63,609 nucleotides of DNA, taken from positions 1 through 63,609 of the forward strand of contig JAMPGR010000005.1 in NCBI GenBank assembly GCA_023663805.1. The letters run 5' to 3'. Shown here piece after piece: positions 16,801 through 25,898 of the stretch. Position numbers and translations under genes: made by a program. The stretch's first letter is position 1; each line of letters begins with the position of its first letter. The DNA comes from Clostridium sp. GTDB taxonomy: Bacteria; Bacteroidota; Bacteroidia; Bacteroidales; Muribaculaceae. Below the pieces are notes generated by a model. It saw only the letters and a program-made list of their open reading frames with translations. It had not been told where the DNA came from and did no database searches.

Positions 16801-19656
16801 CTCGTTATCGAGAGGGAAAGCTTCCGTGACCGAATTGTTCCCGGTTCGGAGGAGACGTGGCGGTTCAGTTTCCGCGTCGAAAATCGGGTTGCAGGCTCGT
16901 CGCCGACGGAAGCGGCCGTCATACTGAATTTATATAATAAGGCACTCGACGCCGTCGCTCCCTATTCGATTAATCTCAACGAAGTTTTGGACGATTGGAA
17001 CAGTCTGCATGTCACTAAATACTATGTGAATCCCGTATCTATAATTGTTTCTGATCGTCGTCCGGGCTTTGGTTTTGTTGTCCAGCCTCCATTCTGGATG
17101 ACAAAAGGTCAGGATTTCTACAGCTATATTCTTTACCAGCGCCGTATGTATAAGTCAGCAAATAACCTGACGGCGGTCAATTCGATGAACGTCGGGGATA
17201 TGGGATCGGACGATATTATCAGCGCAGATGAACATAAAGAGGAGGTTATGGCAGAGGCGGTTTCTTCATGTGCCGGGGCAGCCATGTTTGAGGATGCATC
17301 TGCTGATCAGATTATTGCGAGACAACAGCAGGAAGCCGAACGCAATTCGCAGGACGAATCGTTCAGTTATCGCGAGAGCGAGGTCACCTCGGCGTTCTTC
17401 AGGCCGATGCTGACAACCGATGCCGACGGGAACCTCGAATTCAGTTTTACGGCCCCGAACGCCAATACGACCTGGATGATGCGTATGCTCGCCTACACAA
17501 GCGACATACTGACAGCATATGACAACGCTGAGATTCTCGCCTCGAAGCCTGTTATGGTCGCTCCGAATCTCCCGCGGTTTGTCAGACTCGGCGACCGCGC
17601 CGAAGTCAGCGCGATCGTCATGAATAACTCCGACTCGACCCTTTCGGTCAAGACTCTGATCGAGATATTCAATCCGGCTGATGGGGCGATCATCGCCCGC
17701 CGCGAGGTCGACCATACACTCGAAGCCTCCAGCTCGGCTGTCGCTTCGATCGCGATCGACTGCTCGTTCGGTCCGCTGATTGGCTATCGCGTCAAATCAT
17801 CGACCGGCCGCTTCTCCGACGGCGAACAGGCGCTGATTGCCGTGCTCCCCGCCTCGGAACCGGTCATCGAGAGCAAGCCGTTCTATCTCGTTCCGGATTC
17901 GACCGAGTTCGAGATGACTCTTCCGCAGATGCCCGAAGACGCAACGGTGACGCTCCAGTTCTGTGAGAATCCCGTATGGTTTGTCGTCACGGCCCTCCCG
18001 GGTCTGACCGCCGGCGAACCTTCGACCCCGTCGGAAGCCGCCTCGGCTATCTATGCCGCAGCGATAGCCGACAACCTCCTGCGACTCCATCCCGAGATCG
18101 CCCGGGCGCTACGCCTCTGGAGCGAGAGCGACCGCTCGGAGGGGATGCTGAAGTCGATGCTGTCGAAGAACGAAGAACTGAAAACTGTGCTGCTCAGCGC
18201 GACACCCTGGATGCTCAACGCGAAAAACGACACCGAACGGATGTCGCGTCTGTCGCTGATGTTCGACAAACATAATATCAGACGCGTCTACGACCGCTCG
18301 ATCAGTACGCTCGAAAAACTCGAGGCCGACGGCGGCGGCTGGCGCTGGATCTCGCACGTTCAGGAGCCGTCGCTCTGGGTGACAACCGGCGCGCTGTCGC
18401 TGTTTGCCCATCTCGAACGTCTCGGCTATAAGCCGTCTGACAAGAAACTCTCTGAGATGATCGTCCGCGCTGTCGCGTATGTCGACGGCGAACAGGAGAA
18501 AATCTACCGGAAGTCGCCCGACAGCGATTTCCTCGGATATTCATTCGTCAGGACTGCGTTCGCCGAACCGGCCCGGTCGACGGCTGTCAAACAGATTATA
18601 GCCTCGACCGTCACGTCGGTCATAAAGAACTGGAAGTCATACACGCTGTTCGACAAGGGTGTCGGTGCAATCCTTCTGAACGCCAACGGCCATCCGGCCA
18701 TGGCTCGCCAGATAATGGAATCGGTCGACCAGTTCTCGCGCACGACTCCGGCCGAAGGTATGTACTGGCCCTCGCTGAACAACACCTGGTATCAGTCATA
18801 CAACGACCTCGGGATCACCGCCCTGCTGCTCGAAGCCTACGAGGCGACTGGTGCTCCGGCCGATAAACTCGACCGTATACGCCAGTGGCTGATTCTCCAG
18901 AAGGAGACCCGCGACTGGGGATCGTCAGCGCCGACCTCGACCGTCATCGCCGACATCCTCGGCAGTTCGTCGCGCTGGATCGCTCCGGCCGAAGGGGCGG
19001 TCGTGACGCTCGGCGGGCGCGAAGTGGCCCCCGGCGAAATCGAACGCTACACCGGCTCCTTCTCCGCCGACATATCGTCGATGGATCCCTCCGGCGCTGA
19101 ACTGCGGATCTCGAAGACGGGCGATTTGCCCGCCTGGGGCGCGGTCATCTGCCGCTACGATGCTGTGATGGAAACTGTCGAGGCTGTCTCGTGCAAGGAT
19201 CTCGCAATCGAGAAGCATCTCTATCGCGCCGTCCAGACCGACAAGGGTACACGCTGGGAGACGGCCCGCGACCTTCGGGTCGGCGACCGCGTCAAAATCG
19301 AACTGGTTATCAGGGTCGGACGCCGGATGGACTATGTCGCGATCACCGACAACCGCGCCGCCGCGCTCGAACCTGTCGAGCAACTTCCCGCGCCGATCTG
19401 GCAGGAGGGACTCTGCTTCTACCGCGAGAACCGCGACGCCTCGACCAATATCTTCGTCACCTCGCTCCCGAATGGGACATATCGTCTGAGTTACGAGATG
19501 TATGCCAACAACGCCGGAGATTTCGCCTCCGGCCTGGCGACAATCCAGAGCCAGTATGCGCCGCAGTTCTCGGCCCATTCCTCCGGAACACGCTTGACGG
19601 TCAGTCAGTCGGACCAGTCGGACCAGTCAGACCAAGTCGGACCAGTCAGACCATAA
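13858..19656 (+). CDS. Alpha-2-macroglobulin family protein without thioester
   Basis: 1932-residue envelope protein of the bacterial alpha-2-macroglobulin family, normally a periplasmic protease trap. A signal peptide (about 1-27) is followed by an N-terminal helical region, MG domains, the MG2-type block MTDLSIYHPGDTVEVCAVVY, the A2M block TSAFFRPMLTTDADGNLEF, and the alpha/alpha toroid (about 1370-1700). Where thioester members have CxEQ, this protein reads GEPSTPSEAAS, so covalent trapping looks unavailable. The segment of about 15000-17350 is clearly less GC-rich than both flanks. The C-terminus is a 9-base tandem repeat encoding SDQSDQSDQ that runs 11 bases into the convergent bioG-bioC gene. 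Confidence 0.9.
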   Translation: MTRSTIVAWLSAILMIAAATQPFTATAVQPKHGAAPAALATPDFSYPATVVKDNNACLAEALASGSEKEALRALMNIEIASVIVDAESVDSVLKVSRAVIDRFTDDATRTLGKLFLASACNDFYRSNRYVYDRRSIPLRPYPDQISLWSGEQFRDTIFSLVREAVGPRERLFATPLRDWDLLVSIPEGSAVYYPSLYDFVATKSISIVSGLSEIRQILPVARFSQVNIFVGTPVFSAASPEADFILSTYAGLLRHYADTPAPFVNYDLERIGFTANHLFAGSDTNADSLRIDLLRDLYNRTSGSEFSGDVLLRIGERAEIGSETSRWLLEKTERNIRQFPAYAGITPLKNLAETLRARSAEISSTSVVYPGVPFEVECQTTNLPAVTLKVYDVTKITGESSRESVRLSRLSSMNPVSTIEVRGSANPGVYPYKDSMTGMVTIAKVGRYVIVPSYFGDEDSVRDDYCQVIHCTTLQTIIESLDGSVAIVVDPRTGEPVSGAELRTFYDLKNPRRFGTTGKDGMLKLPEVNSGMSVGAVKGDDLYSTAFWYGPGYDTKTDKEHIVVEPMTDLSIYHPGDTVEVCAVVYTLEHGNRRHVRDGFDLRLTVTSPNWTDVGKISGITDHFGRMTARFVVPNDQLTGTYHIGGTNPDPRNYRLEIMNTNFEVSDYKLPEFAVILDKPVMDIPEKGSVTVNGSVRTYSGFPLSDSEITLSLSVSQAPWWGNSVEFATLKSTTDADGRFSIVLTPDLLNASPCPNGFYRVTAEATSVSGETQNATTSFSRAPAFKISADIPYEIDASVDGGVLKAGMSILDAEANSVSRQIRLLFINRRDEKDTISFVVTTPDPVIDLSAVPSGSYRLKIEAVGFDATPVTRYLTIYRPTDITTPNGDVIWVPGSVHNFSGDSVEMLYAAADDDTHILVTVYARDHVISRRWINSTAGMHRFKTKVPEDVDELSVNMVAYKQMNSNILKSSFKRDCSINRLVIERESFRDRIVPGSEETWRFSFRVENRVAGSSPTEAAVILNLYNKALDAVAPYSINLNEVLDDWNSLHVTKYYVNPVSIIVSDRRPGFGFVVQPPFWMTKGQDFYSYILYQRRMYKSANNLTAVNSMNVGDMGSDDIISADEHKEEVMAEAVSSCAGAAMFEDASADQIIARQQQEAERNSQDESFSYRESEVTSAFFRPMLTTDADGNLEFSFTAPNANTTWMMRMLAYTSDILTAYDNAEILASKPVMVAPNLPRFVRLGDRAEVSAIVMNNSDSTLSVKTLIEIFNPADGAIIARREVDHTLEASSSAVASIAIDCSFGPLIGYRVKSSTGRFSDGEQALIAVLPASEPVIESKPFYLVPDSTEFEMTLPQMPEDATVTLQFCENPVWFVVTALPGLTAGEPSTPSEAASAIYAAAIADNLLRLHPEIARALRLWSESDRSEGMLKSMLSKNEELKTVLLSATPWMLNAKNDTERMSRLSLMFDKHNIRRVYDRSISTLEKLEADGGGWRWISHVQEPSLWVTTGALSLFAHLERLGYKPSDKKLSEMIVRAVAYVDGEQEKIYRKSPDSDFLGYSFVRTAFAEPARSTAVKQIIASTVTSVIKNWKSYTLFDKGVGAILLNANGHPAMARQIMESVDQFSRTTPAEGMYWPSLNNTWYQSYNDLGITALLLEAYEATGAPADKLDRIRQWLILQKETRDWGSSAPTSTVIADILGSSSRWIAPAEGAVVTLGGREVAPGEIERYTGSFSADISSMDPSGAELRISKTGDLPAWGAVICRYDAVMETVEAVSCKDLAIEKHLYRAVQTDKGTRWETARDLRVGDRVKIELVIRVGRRMDYVAITDNRAAALEPVEQLPAPIWQEGLCFYRENRDASTNIFVTSLPNGTYRLSYEMYANNAGDFASGLATIQSQYAPQFSAHSSGTRLTVSQSDQSDQSDQVGPVRP
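19606..19651 (+). repeat. Five-unit 9-base tandem repeat on two overlapping 3' ends
   Basis: Units of CAGTCGGAC (units 1 and 2) and CAGTCAGAC (units 3 and 5), with unit 4 one base longer (CAAGTCGGAC). It encodes the last residues of the alpha-2-macroglobulin; unit 5 contains the minus-strand TGA stop of bioG-bioC at 19648-19646. Confidence 0.85.
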
Positions 19657-20992
19657 CAAGGAAAAGAGGCCGGTAGGTCAGAGTCGAGACCCCGTAGCGA
19701 AGCAGCCTGAGGGTCGCGGCAACCGGCCGGTCTGACAGCGCGTTGACTCCGGTCAGGCGCATATGCTCGAACAATTCGCGCGTCGTCCCGAACTCGAGAC
19801 GGCGCGTTTCTGTGTCCATACCGTCAATCTCGAAACCGGCGTCGGTTGCCATACGCCGCCAGCGTTCCTCGTCGGGGTAGGGAATCGAGTGCCCGGCGAT
19901 GTCGCTTATCTCGCTGTAAGTCCCCGGCAGATAGGTCGACAGCACGACCCGGCCACCGGGACGGAGCACGCGGCGGCACTGGCGGAGAAACTCCCCCGGA
20001 GAGTGGAACCACTGTACGGTCGACGACGAGACAATCAGGTCGAATTCGGCGTCGGCGACGCGCCGGATCTCTGTCTCTGCGTCACACTCGCAGACCTCCT
20101 CCTGCTGGGCCGCAAGATCCCAGAGGGTCAGTTCTGCATCGGGATAGAGCCGACGCAAGTGGCGGGTCAGGAATCCTGTTCCGGCTCCGATTTCGAGAAT
20201 ACTGATTCTTTGGTTTGATTCAGCGGGGGGTAGGAGCGAAGCGAGCCGGCCGGCAACTTCGCGCTGAACCGTCGCCGCCAGATCGTAGGTCTGAGCCGCG
20301 TTGCCGAAACGTTGCCCTACAAGTTCCTTGTTGACCAGAAGCGAACGAATCAGACTTTTGAATTGCGGCATATGAGGAGCATCAATCTCGCGGACCGTGA
20401 CATTCAGTTCCGACCAGTGGCGCAATTGGTTCTCCGGGGGGAATATCCGGTCGTCGCGACCGACGACAGCAAGATCCCACGACGGCGCCGACTCCCCCCG
20501 AAAGTATTCCATCAGGCGCAGTTCGTCGAGCAAAGACTCGTTGCTGCGCTGCGGCAGCGAGTCTGAGAAACGAGTATATGCCTCGCGCGACCCCGTCATT
20601 CTCAGGCGGAACTTCTCGAGCATGCGCGGGGAGAATGAGCCGAGGGTGCCGCTGTAGACCTGTACAGGGATTCCGAGGAGGTCGTCGACCGGACGGAGTG
20701 TCCCGTTGACGGCGACGCGGAGCGTCACTGGCAGTCCGGGATGCCGAGCCATGAAATTCGCGGCGTTAGCAACGCCGAACGACCATGCAACTATGCAGAT
20801 TTCGTCGTATTGGCCGAGCAGGACGGCCAGCCGTCTGTCGTCGGGATCGTCGTCAGACGCGTAGTCGAAAAGAATCATCGTGTCGAATCCGGGGGCACTG
20901 ACCTCTGTCAGCGGATTCGAATCCATCCCCCATCCGGCGAAGAACATCAGCAGGCGCCGGCTTCCGTTATCGACTGTCAGTTCCGCTTTCAT
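19646..20992 (-). CDS. bioGC: BioG-BioC fusion: pimeloyl-ACP methyl esterase + malonyl-ACP methyltransferase
   Basis: Both ends of pimelate synthesis in one 448-residue chain. Residues 1-215 are BioG: FFAGWGMD at the start, nucleophile Ser71 in VAWSFGVA, Asp near GRDDRIFPP (about 180) and His207 in DAPHMPQF, a complete esterase triad. Residues 225-448 are BioC: RFGNAAQTYDLAATVQ, SAM-binding ILEIGAGTGFL (265-275) and SSSTVQWFHSP. BioC methylates malonyl-ACP to start the chain and BioG later removes the methyl group. It is the third gene of the bioA-bioF-bioGC operon and overlaps bioF by four bases. Confidence 0.93.
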   Translation of the reverse strand: MKAELTVDNGSRRLLMFFAGWGMDSNPLTEVSAPGFDTMILFDYASDDDPDDRRLAVLLGQYDEICIVAWSFGVANAANFMARHPGLPVTLRVAVNGTLRPVDDLLGIPVQVYSGTLGSFSPRMLEKFRLRMTGSREAYTRFSDSLPQRSNESLLDELRLMEYFRGESAPSWDLAVVGRDDRIFPPENQLRHWSELNVTVREIDAPHMPQFKSLIRSLLVNKELVGQRFGNAAQTYDLAATVQREVAGRLASLLPPAESNQRISILEIGAGTGFLTRHLRRLYPDAELTLWDLAAQQEEVCECDAETEIRRVADAEFDLIVSSSTVQWFHSPGEFLRQCRRVLRPGGRVVLSTYLPGTYSEISDIAGHSIPYPDEERWRRMATDAGFEIDGMDTETRRLEFGTTRELFEHMRLTGVNALSDRPVAATLRLLRYGVSTLTYRPLFLVMV

Positions 20993-22122
20993 AGGTTTCG
21001 TCGCAGAGATTCAACTAGTCCGTCGATATTCTCCCCGGTCAGAGCGGCGCTGAGGCTGATGCGCAACCGTTCTGTTCCGGCCGGAACGGTAGGGGTTCTG
21101 ATCGGGAGCACTTTGAAACCGTCGCGCCGGAGTTTCTCCGAGAGTTCGACGGCGAGCCGCGGATCTCCGACGATGAAGGGCACGATATGGCTCGGGGTCG
21201 GTTTATGGTCCGGCGACAGAGAGGCGAGTCCGGCCGAGAGCCGTTCGCCGAGCCAGGCGAGATGGAGGCGTTCGCGGTCCATCGTTGTGATCGTCTCGAC
21301 CATAAGCCGAGACCAGGCGACGTTCAGCGGGGGAAGCGCGGTCGAGAAGATGAAACTTCGGGCGCGGTTGACGGCGAATTCTCTCAGCCGTGGCGACATC
21401 GTAGCGAACGCACCGACCGAGGCTGCTGCTTTCCCGAGGGTGCCGACAAGAACATCGACCTGCTCCAGAGCGCCCTCGACACCGCAGACGACTCCGAGTC
21501 CCTGCGGGCCGCAGACCCCGAAGCCGTGGGCTTCGTCGACATATAGCATAGTCCCGGGAAATTCCCGTTTCAGAGAGACCAGCGCTTCGATTGACGGCTG
21601 GTCACCATCCATGCTGTAGACAGACTCAACGACAACCATGACAGTCCGTCGAGTTGGAGCAAATCGTTCGAGCAGGCGACGCAGGGCGGCCATGTCGTTG
21701 TGGGGAAACCGGTGGAATTCGGCTCGCGACAGCAGGATGCCGTCGATAATGCTGGCGTGGACAAGACGGTCGGCCAGAACGATTGTGTCGCGGTCGGCGA
21801 GGGCGGAAATCAGACCGGTGTTGGCGTGGTAGCCGCTGTTGAACAAAAGCGAACGGCGGCCGTCGCCGTAGAGCCGGTCGAGCAGAGTCTCGAGTTCCGA
21901 CGGGGCTTGCTGAGACGGGGCGAGAAGGCGCGAGGCAGAAGCCGTCAGCGCATAACCTCCATCAGCGGCCGATTTTACGAATTGCTCATAAAGGTCTTGC
22001 CGGCGGGAAAGTCCGAGATAGTCGTTGGTTGTGAAGTCGACGGCATCTCCGCCGTCGCTCCCGGGGATTTTCCGCAGGTTGCCGCTCAGGGCGAGTTCAC
22101 CGAGTATCGATTCGTAGTTCAT
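20989..22122 (-). CDS. bioF: 8-amino-7-oxononanoate synthase
   Basis: PLP-dependent alpha-oxoamine synthase joining pimeloyl-ACP and L-alanine in biotin synthesis. TTNDYLGLS is near the N-terminus, VDEAHGFGVCG carries the aspartate that pairs with PLP, and the PLP lysine is Lys231 in VGTLGKAAASVGAF. It has 377 residues. The paralogue at 49513-50703 is serine palmitoyltransferase; this copy is assigned to biotin synthesis because it lies between bioA and bioGC. Confidence 0.93.
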   Translation of the reverse strand: MNYESILGELALSGNLRKIPGSDGGDAVDFTTNDYLGLSRRQDLYEQFVKSAADGGYALTASASRLLAPSQQAPSELETLLDRLYGDGRRSLLFNSGYHANTGLISALADRDTIVLADRLVHASIIDGILLSRAEFHRFPHNDMAALRRLLERFAPTRRTVMVVVESVYSMDGDQPSIEALVSLKREFPGTMLYVDEAHGFGVCGPQGLGVVCGVEGALEQVDVLVGTLGKAAASVGAFATMSPRLREFAVNRARSFIFSTALPPLNVAWSRLMVETITTMDRERLHLAWLGERLSAGLASLSPDHKPTPSHIVPFIVGDPRLAVELSEKLRRDGFKVLPIRTPTVPAGTERLRISLSAALTGENIDGLVESLRRNL

Positions 22123-22159
22123 AACAGCATTTTCGGTGTTCAGGTTCGTCGGCGCTGGA

Positions 22160-23449
22160 TCAGGGGAGAATGTCGATCATTTTGTCGACAAGTTCGGCCA
22201 GATCTTCGTCGGAGATGACATACGGGGGCATGACATAGACCATACGCCCGAAGGGACGAACCCATATTCCGGCGTCGACACACCGTTTCTGGAACTCGCC
22301 GACATCGACCGGATTCACCATCTCGATGACTCCGATCGTTCCTAGAACGCGGACGTCGGCGACACCTTCGAGCGTTTTGGCCCGGTCGAGACGCTCTCTC
22401 AGGATCCGGCTGATATGGGCGACGCGCGAGGCCATGTCCTGGCGCGCGAGTTCGTCGAAGGAGGCGATTGCGACGGCGCAGGCCAGCGGATTGGCCATGA
22501 ATGTCGGGCCGTGCATCATGACTCCGGCTTCGCCGCGCGAAATCGTGTCGGCGACTTCGCGGGTCGTCATGACCGCACTCATCGTCATATATCCCGCCGT
22601 CAGCCCCTTGCCGATACACATGATGTCCGGCTCGACACCGGCGTGTTCCGAGGCGAAGAAACACCCCGTTCGCCAGAATCCGGTTGCTATCTCGTCGAAT
22701 ATCAGATAGAGTCCATATTTGTCGCAGAGGCGGCGTGCCTCGACGAGATAGCGGGGATGGTAGAACCACATTCCCCCCGCCCCCTGGACCACCGGCTCGA
22801 GGATCATCGCGGCAATCTCGCCGGAGTGCTCCTCGAGAAGCCGCTCGAGCGGCTCGATATCGGCCGGATCCCACTGACCGCCGAAACGCGACCGGGGTTG
22901 CGGCACGAAGAAGCGTATCGGGAGCGCGGTGCCGAACGCCCCGTGCATTCCGGTCACCGGGTCGCAGACACTCATCGCGTTCCAGGTGTCGCCGTGGTAG
23001 CCGGAGCGGATCGTGACGAAGTTTGTCCGGTCGTGCGATCCGCTTTTCGATATGGCGGCCTGAACGGCCATCTTCATCGCTACTTCGACCGCGACCGACC
23101 CGGAGTCGGCATAGAATATGTTGTTCATCGATTTCGGAGCGACCGACAGAAGGCGTTTCCCGAGTTCGACAGCGGGTCGGTGGGTCAGGCCGCCGAACAT
23201 GACGTGGGACATACGGTCGATCTGTGCTTTGGCGGCGGCGTTTATTGCTGGGTTGTTGTAGCCGTGGATGACAGCCCACCACGACGACATTCCGTCGATC
23301 AGCCTGCGCCCGTCGGCGAGGGTCAGACGGACACCGTCGGCGCCCGTGACCTTGTAGGTCGGGAGCGGATCGAGGGTCGATGTGTATGGGTGCCAGAGAT
23401 GCTCGCGGTCCCAGTCGTCGTGTAAATCAGCAGTTTCGATATCGTTCAT
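22160..23449 (-). CDS. bioA: Adenosylmethionine-8-amino-7-oxononanoate aminotransferase
   Basis: Class III PLP aminotransferase producing 7,8-diaminopelargonate. The N-terminal block [18 protein letters not shown] and [19 protein letters not shown] are characteristic of Bio[18 protein letters not shown] and [14 protein letters not shown] hold the cofactor site, and the PLP lysine is in [16 protein letters not shown]. The start at 23449 ([10 protein letters not shown]) is chosen because the longer frame back to 23563 would precede the promoter at 23493-23486. First gene of the operon; bioB and bioD are not in the window. Confidence 0.94.
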   Translation of the reverse strand: MNDIETADLHDDWDREHLWHPYTSTLDPLPTYKVTGADGVRLTLADGRRLIDGMSSWWAVIHGYNNPAINAAAKAQIDRMSHVMFGGLTHRPAVELGKRLLSVAPKSMNNIFYADSGSVAVEVAMKMAVQAAISKSGSHDRTNFVTIRSGYHGDTWNAMSVCDPVTGMHGAFGTALPIRFFVPQPRSRFGGQWDPADIEPLERLLEEHSGEIAAMILEPVVQGAGGMWFYHPRYLVEARRLCDKYGLYLIFDEIATGFWRTGCFFASEHAGVEPDIMCIGKGLTAGYMTMSAVMTTREVADTISRGEAGVMMHGPTFMANPLACAVAIASFDELARQDMASRVAHISRILRERLDRAKTLEGVADVRVLGTIGVIEMVNPVDVGEFQKRCVDAGIWVRPFGRMVYVMPPYVISDEDLAELVDKMIDILP

Positions 23450-23485
23450 CGTTCTTTCAAATCTGTTCTGAGTTTTTCGCGACTG

Positions 23486-23493
23486 CAAAAATA
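23486..23493 (-). promoter_or_regulatory. Promoter of the bioA operon
   Basis: TATTTTTG on the minus strand, 36 bases before the bioA start. No BirA-like palindrome was recognised around it. Confidence 0.55.
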
Positions 23494-23594
23494 CGAAAAA
23501 AAACGTTGCGCTGTATGTCCGGACAGAATCAATCGGAGAAATCGCTATAATTCGAATTAACATTTTTTAACATTAAGAAACCGCGAAATTATGC

Positions 23595-23602
23595 TAATTT
23601 TG
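23595..23602 (+). promoter_or_regulatory. Promoter of the two-component genes
   Basis: TAATTTTG, 49 bases before the response regulator start; the -33 element is not obvious. Confidence 0.5.
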
Positions 23603-23651
23603 ACGTGCCTAAACACAACCCTTAACGCAAACTACTTTCATCATATCACAT

Positions 23652-24362
23652 ATGAGAATCAAAATACTGGTAATCGACGACGAAGAATCATTGTGCGAGA
23701 TTCTGAAATTCAACCTCGAAAAGGATGGATATGAGGTCGACACGGCCAATAGCGCCGAAGAGGCCCTGACGATGAATCTCGGAGCGTACTCCCTGTTTAT
23801 CGTCGATATCATGATGGAGACCCTCAGCGGTTTCGACTTTGCCAACCGGATCCGCAACAACGCCGAGACCGAGGACACGCCGATTATCTTCTGCTCGGCC
23901 CTGAACGGCGAGGATGATACGGTCATGGGGCTCAATATCGGCGCGGACGACTATATCACGAAGCCGTTCGTCATCGGCGAGGTGCTTGCCCGGGTTCGTG
24001 CCGTGCTCCGCCGCAGCCAGGCCCAGCGCCACGTCGCCGCACCCGCTCCGAAGAGCATCTACGAACCGGCGATTGAATACCGTAACCTGAAGATCGACCC
24101 GAACGAAAAGATGTGCTATCTCAACAACGTGCCCCTCAGCCTGACACGCACGGAGATGGATATCCTTCAGTTCCTTCTGACACACCGTAACAAAATCTAC
24201 TCGCGCGAGGAAATCATCCACAACGTCTGGGCAAACGAAGTTGTCGTGACGAATCGCACGATTGACACCAACATAGCCCGCCTTCGCAAAAAAATCGGAG
24301 AATACAGCGACAATATTGTGACCCGTCTGGGCTTCGGTTATGGCTTCATGGAGACGGTTTAG
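23652..24362 (+). CDS. OmpR/PhoB-type response regulator
   Basis: Receiver domain (1-120) with acidic pair DDEE (9-12), phosphorylation site Asp52 in FIVDIMME, and the conserved lysine in DDYITKPF. The C-terminal winged helix (about 140-236) has LSLTRTEMDILQFLLTH and SREEIIHNVW, with the recognition helix in VVTNRTIDTNIARLRKKI. It overlaps the histidine kinase gene by 23 bases. The regulated genes and signal cannot be read from the sequence. Confidence 0.93.
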   Translation: MRIKILVIDDEESLCEILKFNLEKDGYEVDTANSAEEALTMNLGAYSLFIVDIMMETLSGFDFANRIRNNAETEDTPIIFCSALNGEDDTVMGLNIGADDYITKPFVIGEVLARVRAVLRRSQAQRHVAAPAPKSIYEPAIEYRNLKIDPNEKMCYLNNVPLSLTRTEMDILQFLLTHRNKIYSREEIIHNVWANEVVVTNRTIDTNIARLRKKIGEYSDNIVTRLGFGYGFMETV

Positions 24363-25821
24363 TTATCAGTGGCGGCTCTTTATGCCGCTCCTTCTGATTG
24401 TCTGGCTGATAATCGGCTTGCTGGCTGTGTTCCAGTATCGCCGCGAGATCCGCGAGAATCAGGAGAATATCGATGACGAACTTTCTCTTGTGCTTAATCG
24501 CGTTTTGCGTTCATACGAAAACCGCGAGAGTCCTGTCGAGTTTCTCGACTTCATTTATAAATACTACGATTCATCCCCGAATTTCAAGGCAATCCGTCTG
24601 TCGGTCTACGAAAATAACGGGATGCTTCGCTATGTCAAGGGGCGTCCCATCCCGTTCGATTTCTACGGCGAACTCGAGAAGGTCGACATCTACCGCGAAC
24701 CGGGCGAGAACAACGACACCCCCTATTTCTATAAATCCTGCGCCAGTTCCGACGGCCGTTACTTTGTCATGCTCGGCCTCCAGTCGACCCGCCATATGTC
24801 CGACACATTCGTCCGCAATCCGATGATGTGGGTGATCATTATCGCCCTGGGGGTAATCGCCTCGGTGCTTGTCTATCTCGTCTCGCGCTATGTCGCGCGG
24901 ACAATCACCCTGATGCGCGACTTCGCCGACGAAGTCGCCTCCGGCCGGCCGTTCGACTCCGAGTCGACCTTCCCCCACGACGAACTCGGCGACATCGCCC
25001 GCCATATCGTCCAGCTCTATAAAGACAAGGACCGCGCCCAGCGGAAGACGGAGAAGGAACATGAGATCGCGATCCATGCTGTCCGCGAAAAGATGCGCAT
25101 AAAACATCAGTTGACCAACAATATAAACCACGAACTGAAGACTCCCGTCGGGGCGATCAAGGGCTATCTCGACACTATCGTCGACACCCCGGACCTCCCA
25201 GACCAGTTGCGCGACAAGTTTCTCAGAAGCGCGCGCCAGAATGTCGACCGTCTGGTTAATCTGCTGAACGATGTCTCGGCGATGACGCGGCTCGAGGAGG
25301 GGGGAGCGACGATTCCGCTGAGCGACGTCGACTTCCATGACATAATCTTCTCGATCGAGAGCGATCTCGGTGTTACCAAACTCGCCGGGTCGATGAAGTT
25401 CTCCTACGACATCCCGATTGACTGTCTCGTTGTCGGCAATGCGAACCTTCTGAACGGCATGATCAGCAATCTGATCCGCAATGCGGCCCAGCACTCGGGC
25501 GGTACGGAAATACGTCTTAGGATGGTTTCCGAGAACGACAAGTACTATACCTTCAGTTTCGCTGACAACGGAAAGGGTGTTCCGCAGGAGCATCTGACTC
25601 GTCTGTTCGAGCGGTTCTACCGCGTCGACACCGGGCGTTCGCGCAAAGTCGGCGGCACTGGCCTCGGCCTGCCGATCGTCCGCAACACAATCGAGGCAAT
25701 GGGCGGTTCGATCTCTGTCCACAATCTCTCGACCGGTGGCCTCGACTTTATCTTCACTCTCCGCAAATGGGACCCCGACGATCTCCCGGCTCTCTCCGAC
25801 AATCCCGACACGGAAGGGTAA
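24340..25821 (+). CDS. Sensor histidine kinase
   Basis: Two membrane helices (about 14-31 and 162-182) enclose a periplasmic sensor of about 130 residues. Then come a HAMP-like linker (185-235), the phosphoacceptor helix with His264 in NHELKTPVGAI, and the ATPase domain with N box LIRNAAQHSGG, G1 FADNGKGVP and G2 GGTGLGLPIV. The start at 24340 lies inside the regulator gene; the next ATG (24382) would cut into the first membrane helix. Confidence 0.92.
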   Translation: MASWRRFSYQWRLFMPLLLIVWLIIGLLAVFQYRREIRENQENIDDELSLVLNRVLRSYENRESPVEFLDFIYKYYDSSPNFKAIRLSVYENNGMLRYVKGRPIPFDFYGELEKVDIYREPGENNDTPYFYKSCASSDGRYFVMLGLQSTRHMSDTFVRNPMMWVIIIALGVIASVLVYLVSRYVARTITLMRDFADEVASGRPFDSESTFPHDELGDIARHIVQLYKDKDRAQRKTEKEHEIAIHAVREKMRIKHQLTNNINHELKTPVGAIKGYLDTIVDTPDLPDQLRDKFLRSARQNVDRLVNLLNDVSAMTRLEEGGATIPLSDVDFHDIIFSIESDLGVTKLAGSMKFSYDIPIDCLVVGNANLLNGMISNLIRNAAQHSGGTEIRLRMVSENDKYYTFSFADNGKGVPQEHLTRLFERFYRVDTGRSRKVGGTGLGLPIVRNTIEAMGGSISVHNLSTGGLDFIFTLRKWDPDDLPALSDNPDTEG

Positions 25822-25876
25822 TTCGGGCCAGAGGCCCTCACACACCCCCAAAGCAGCCTGACGCACACCAACGATA

Positions 25877-25891
25877 CCCCCCCCCGGGGGG
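25877..25891. repeat. C9G6 homopolymer palindrome
   Basis: Nine C followed directly by six G between convergent genes, next to the terminator hairpin. Such tracts are prone to slippage, but this one is not in a coding region. Confidence 0.8.
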
Positions 25892-25898
25892 ACAACAA

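Noticed and set aside
13858..19656. Thioester-type protease trap
   Set aside because: The expected CxEQ motif reads GEPSTPSEAAS, so it belongs to the thioester-less group.
23652..25821. Naming the two-component pair RprXY or PhoBR
   Set aside because: Domain plan is generic; no diagnostic feature or neighbour supports a specific name.
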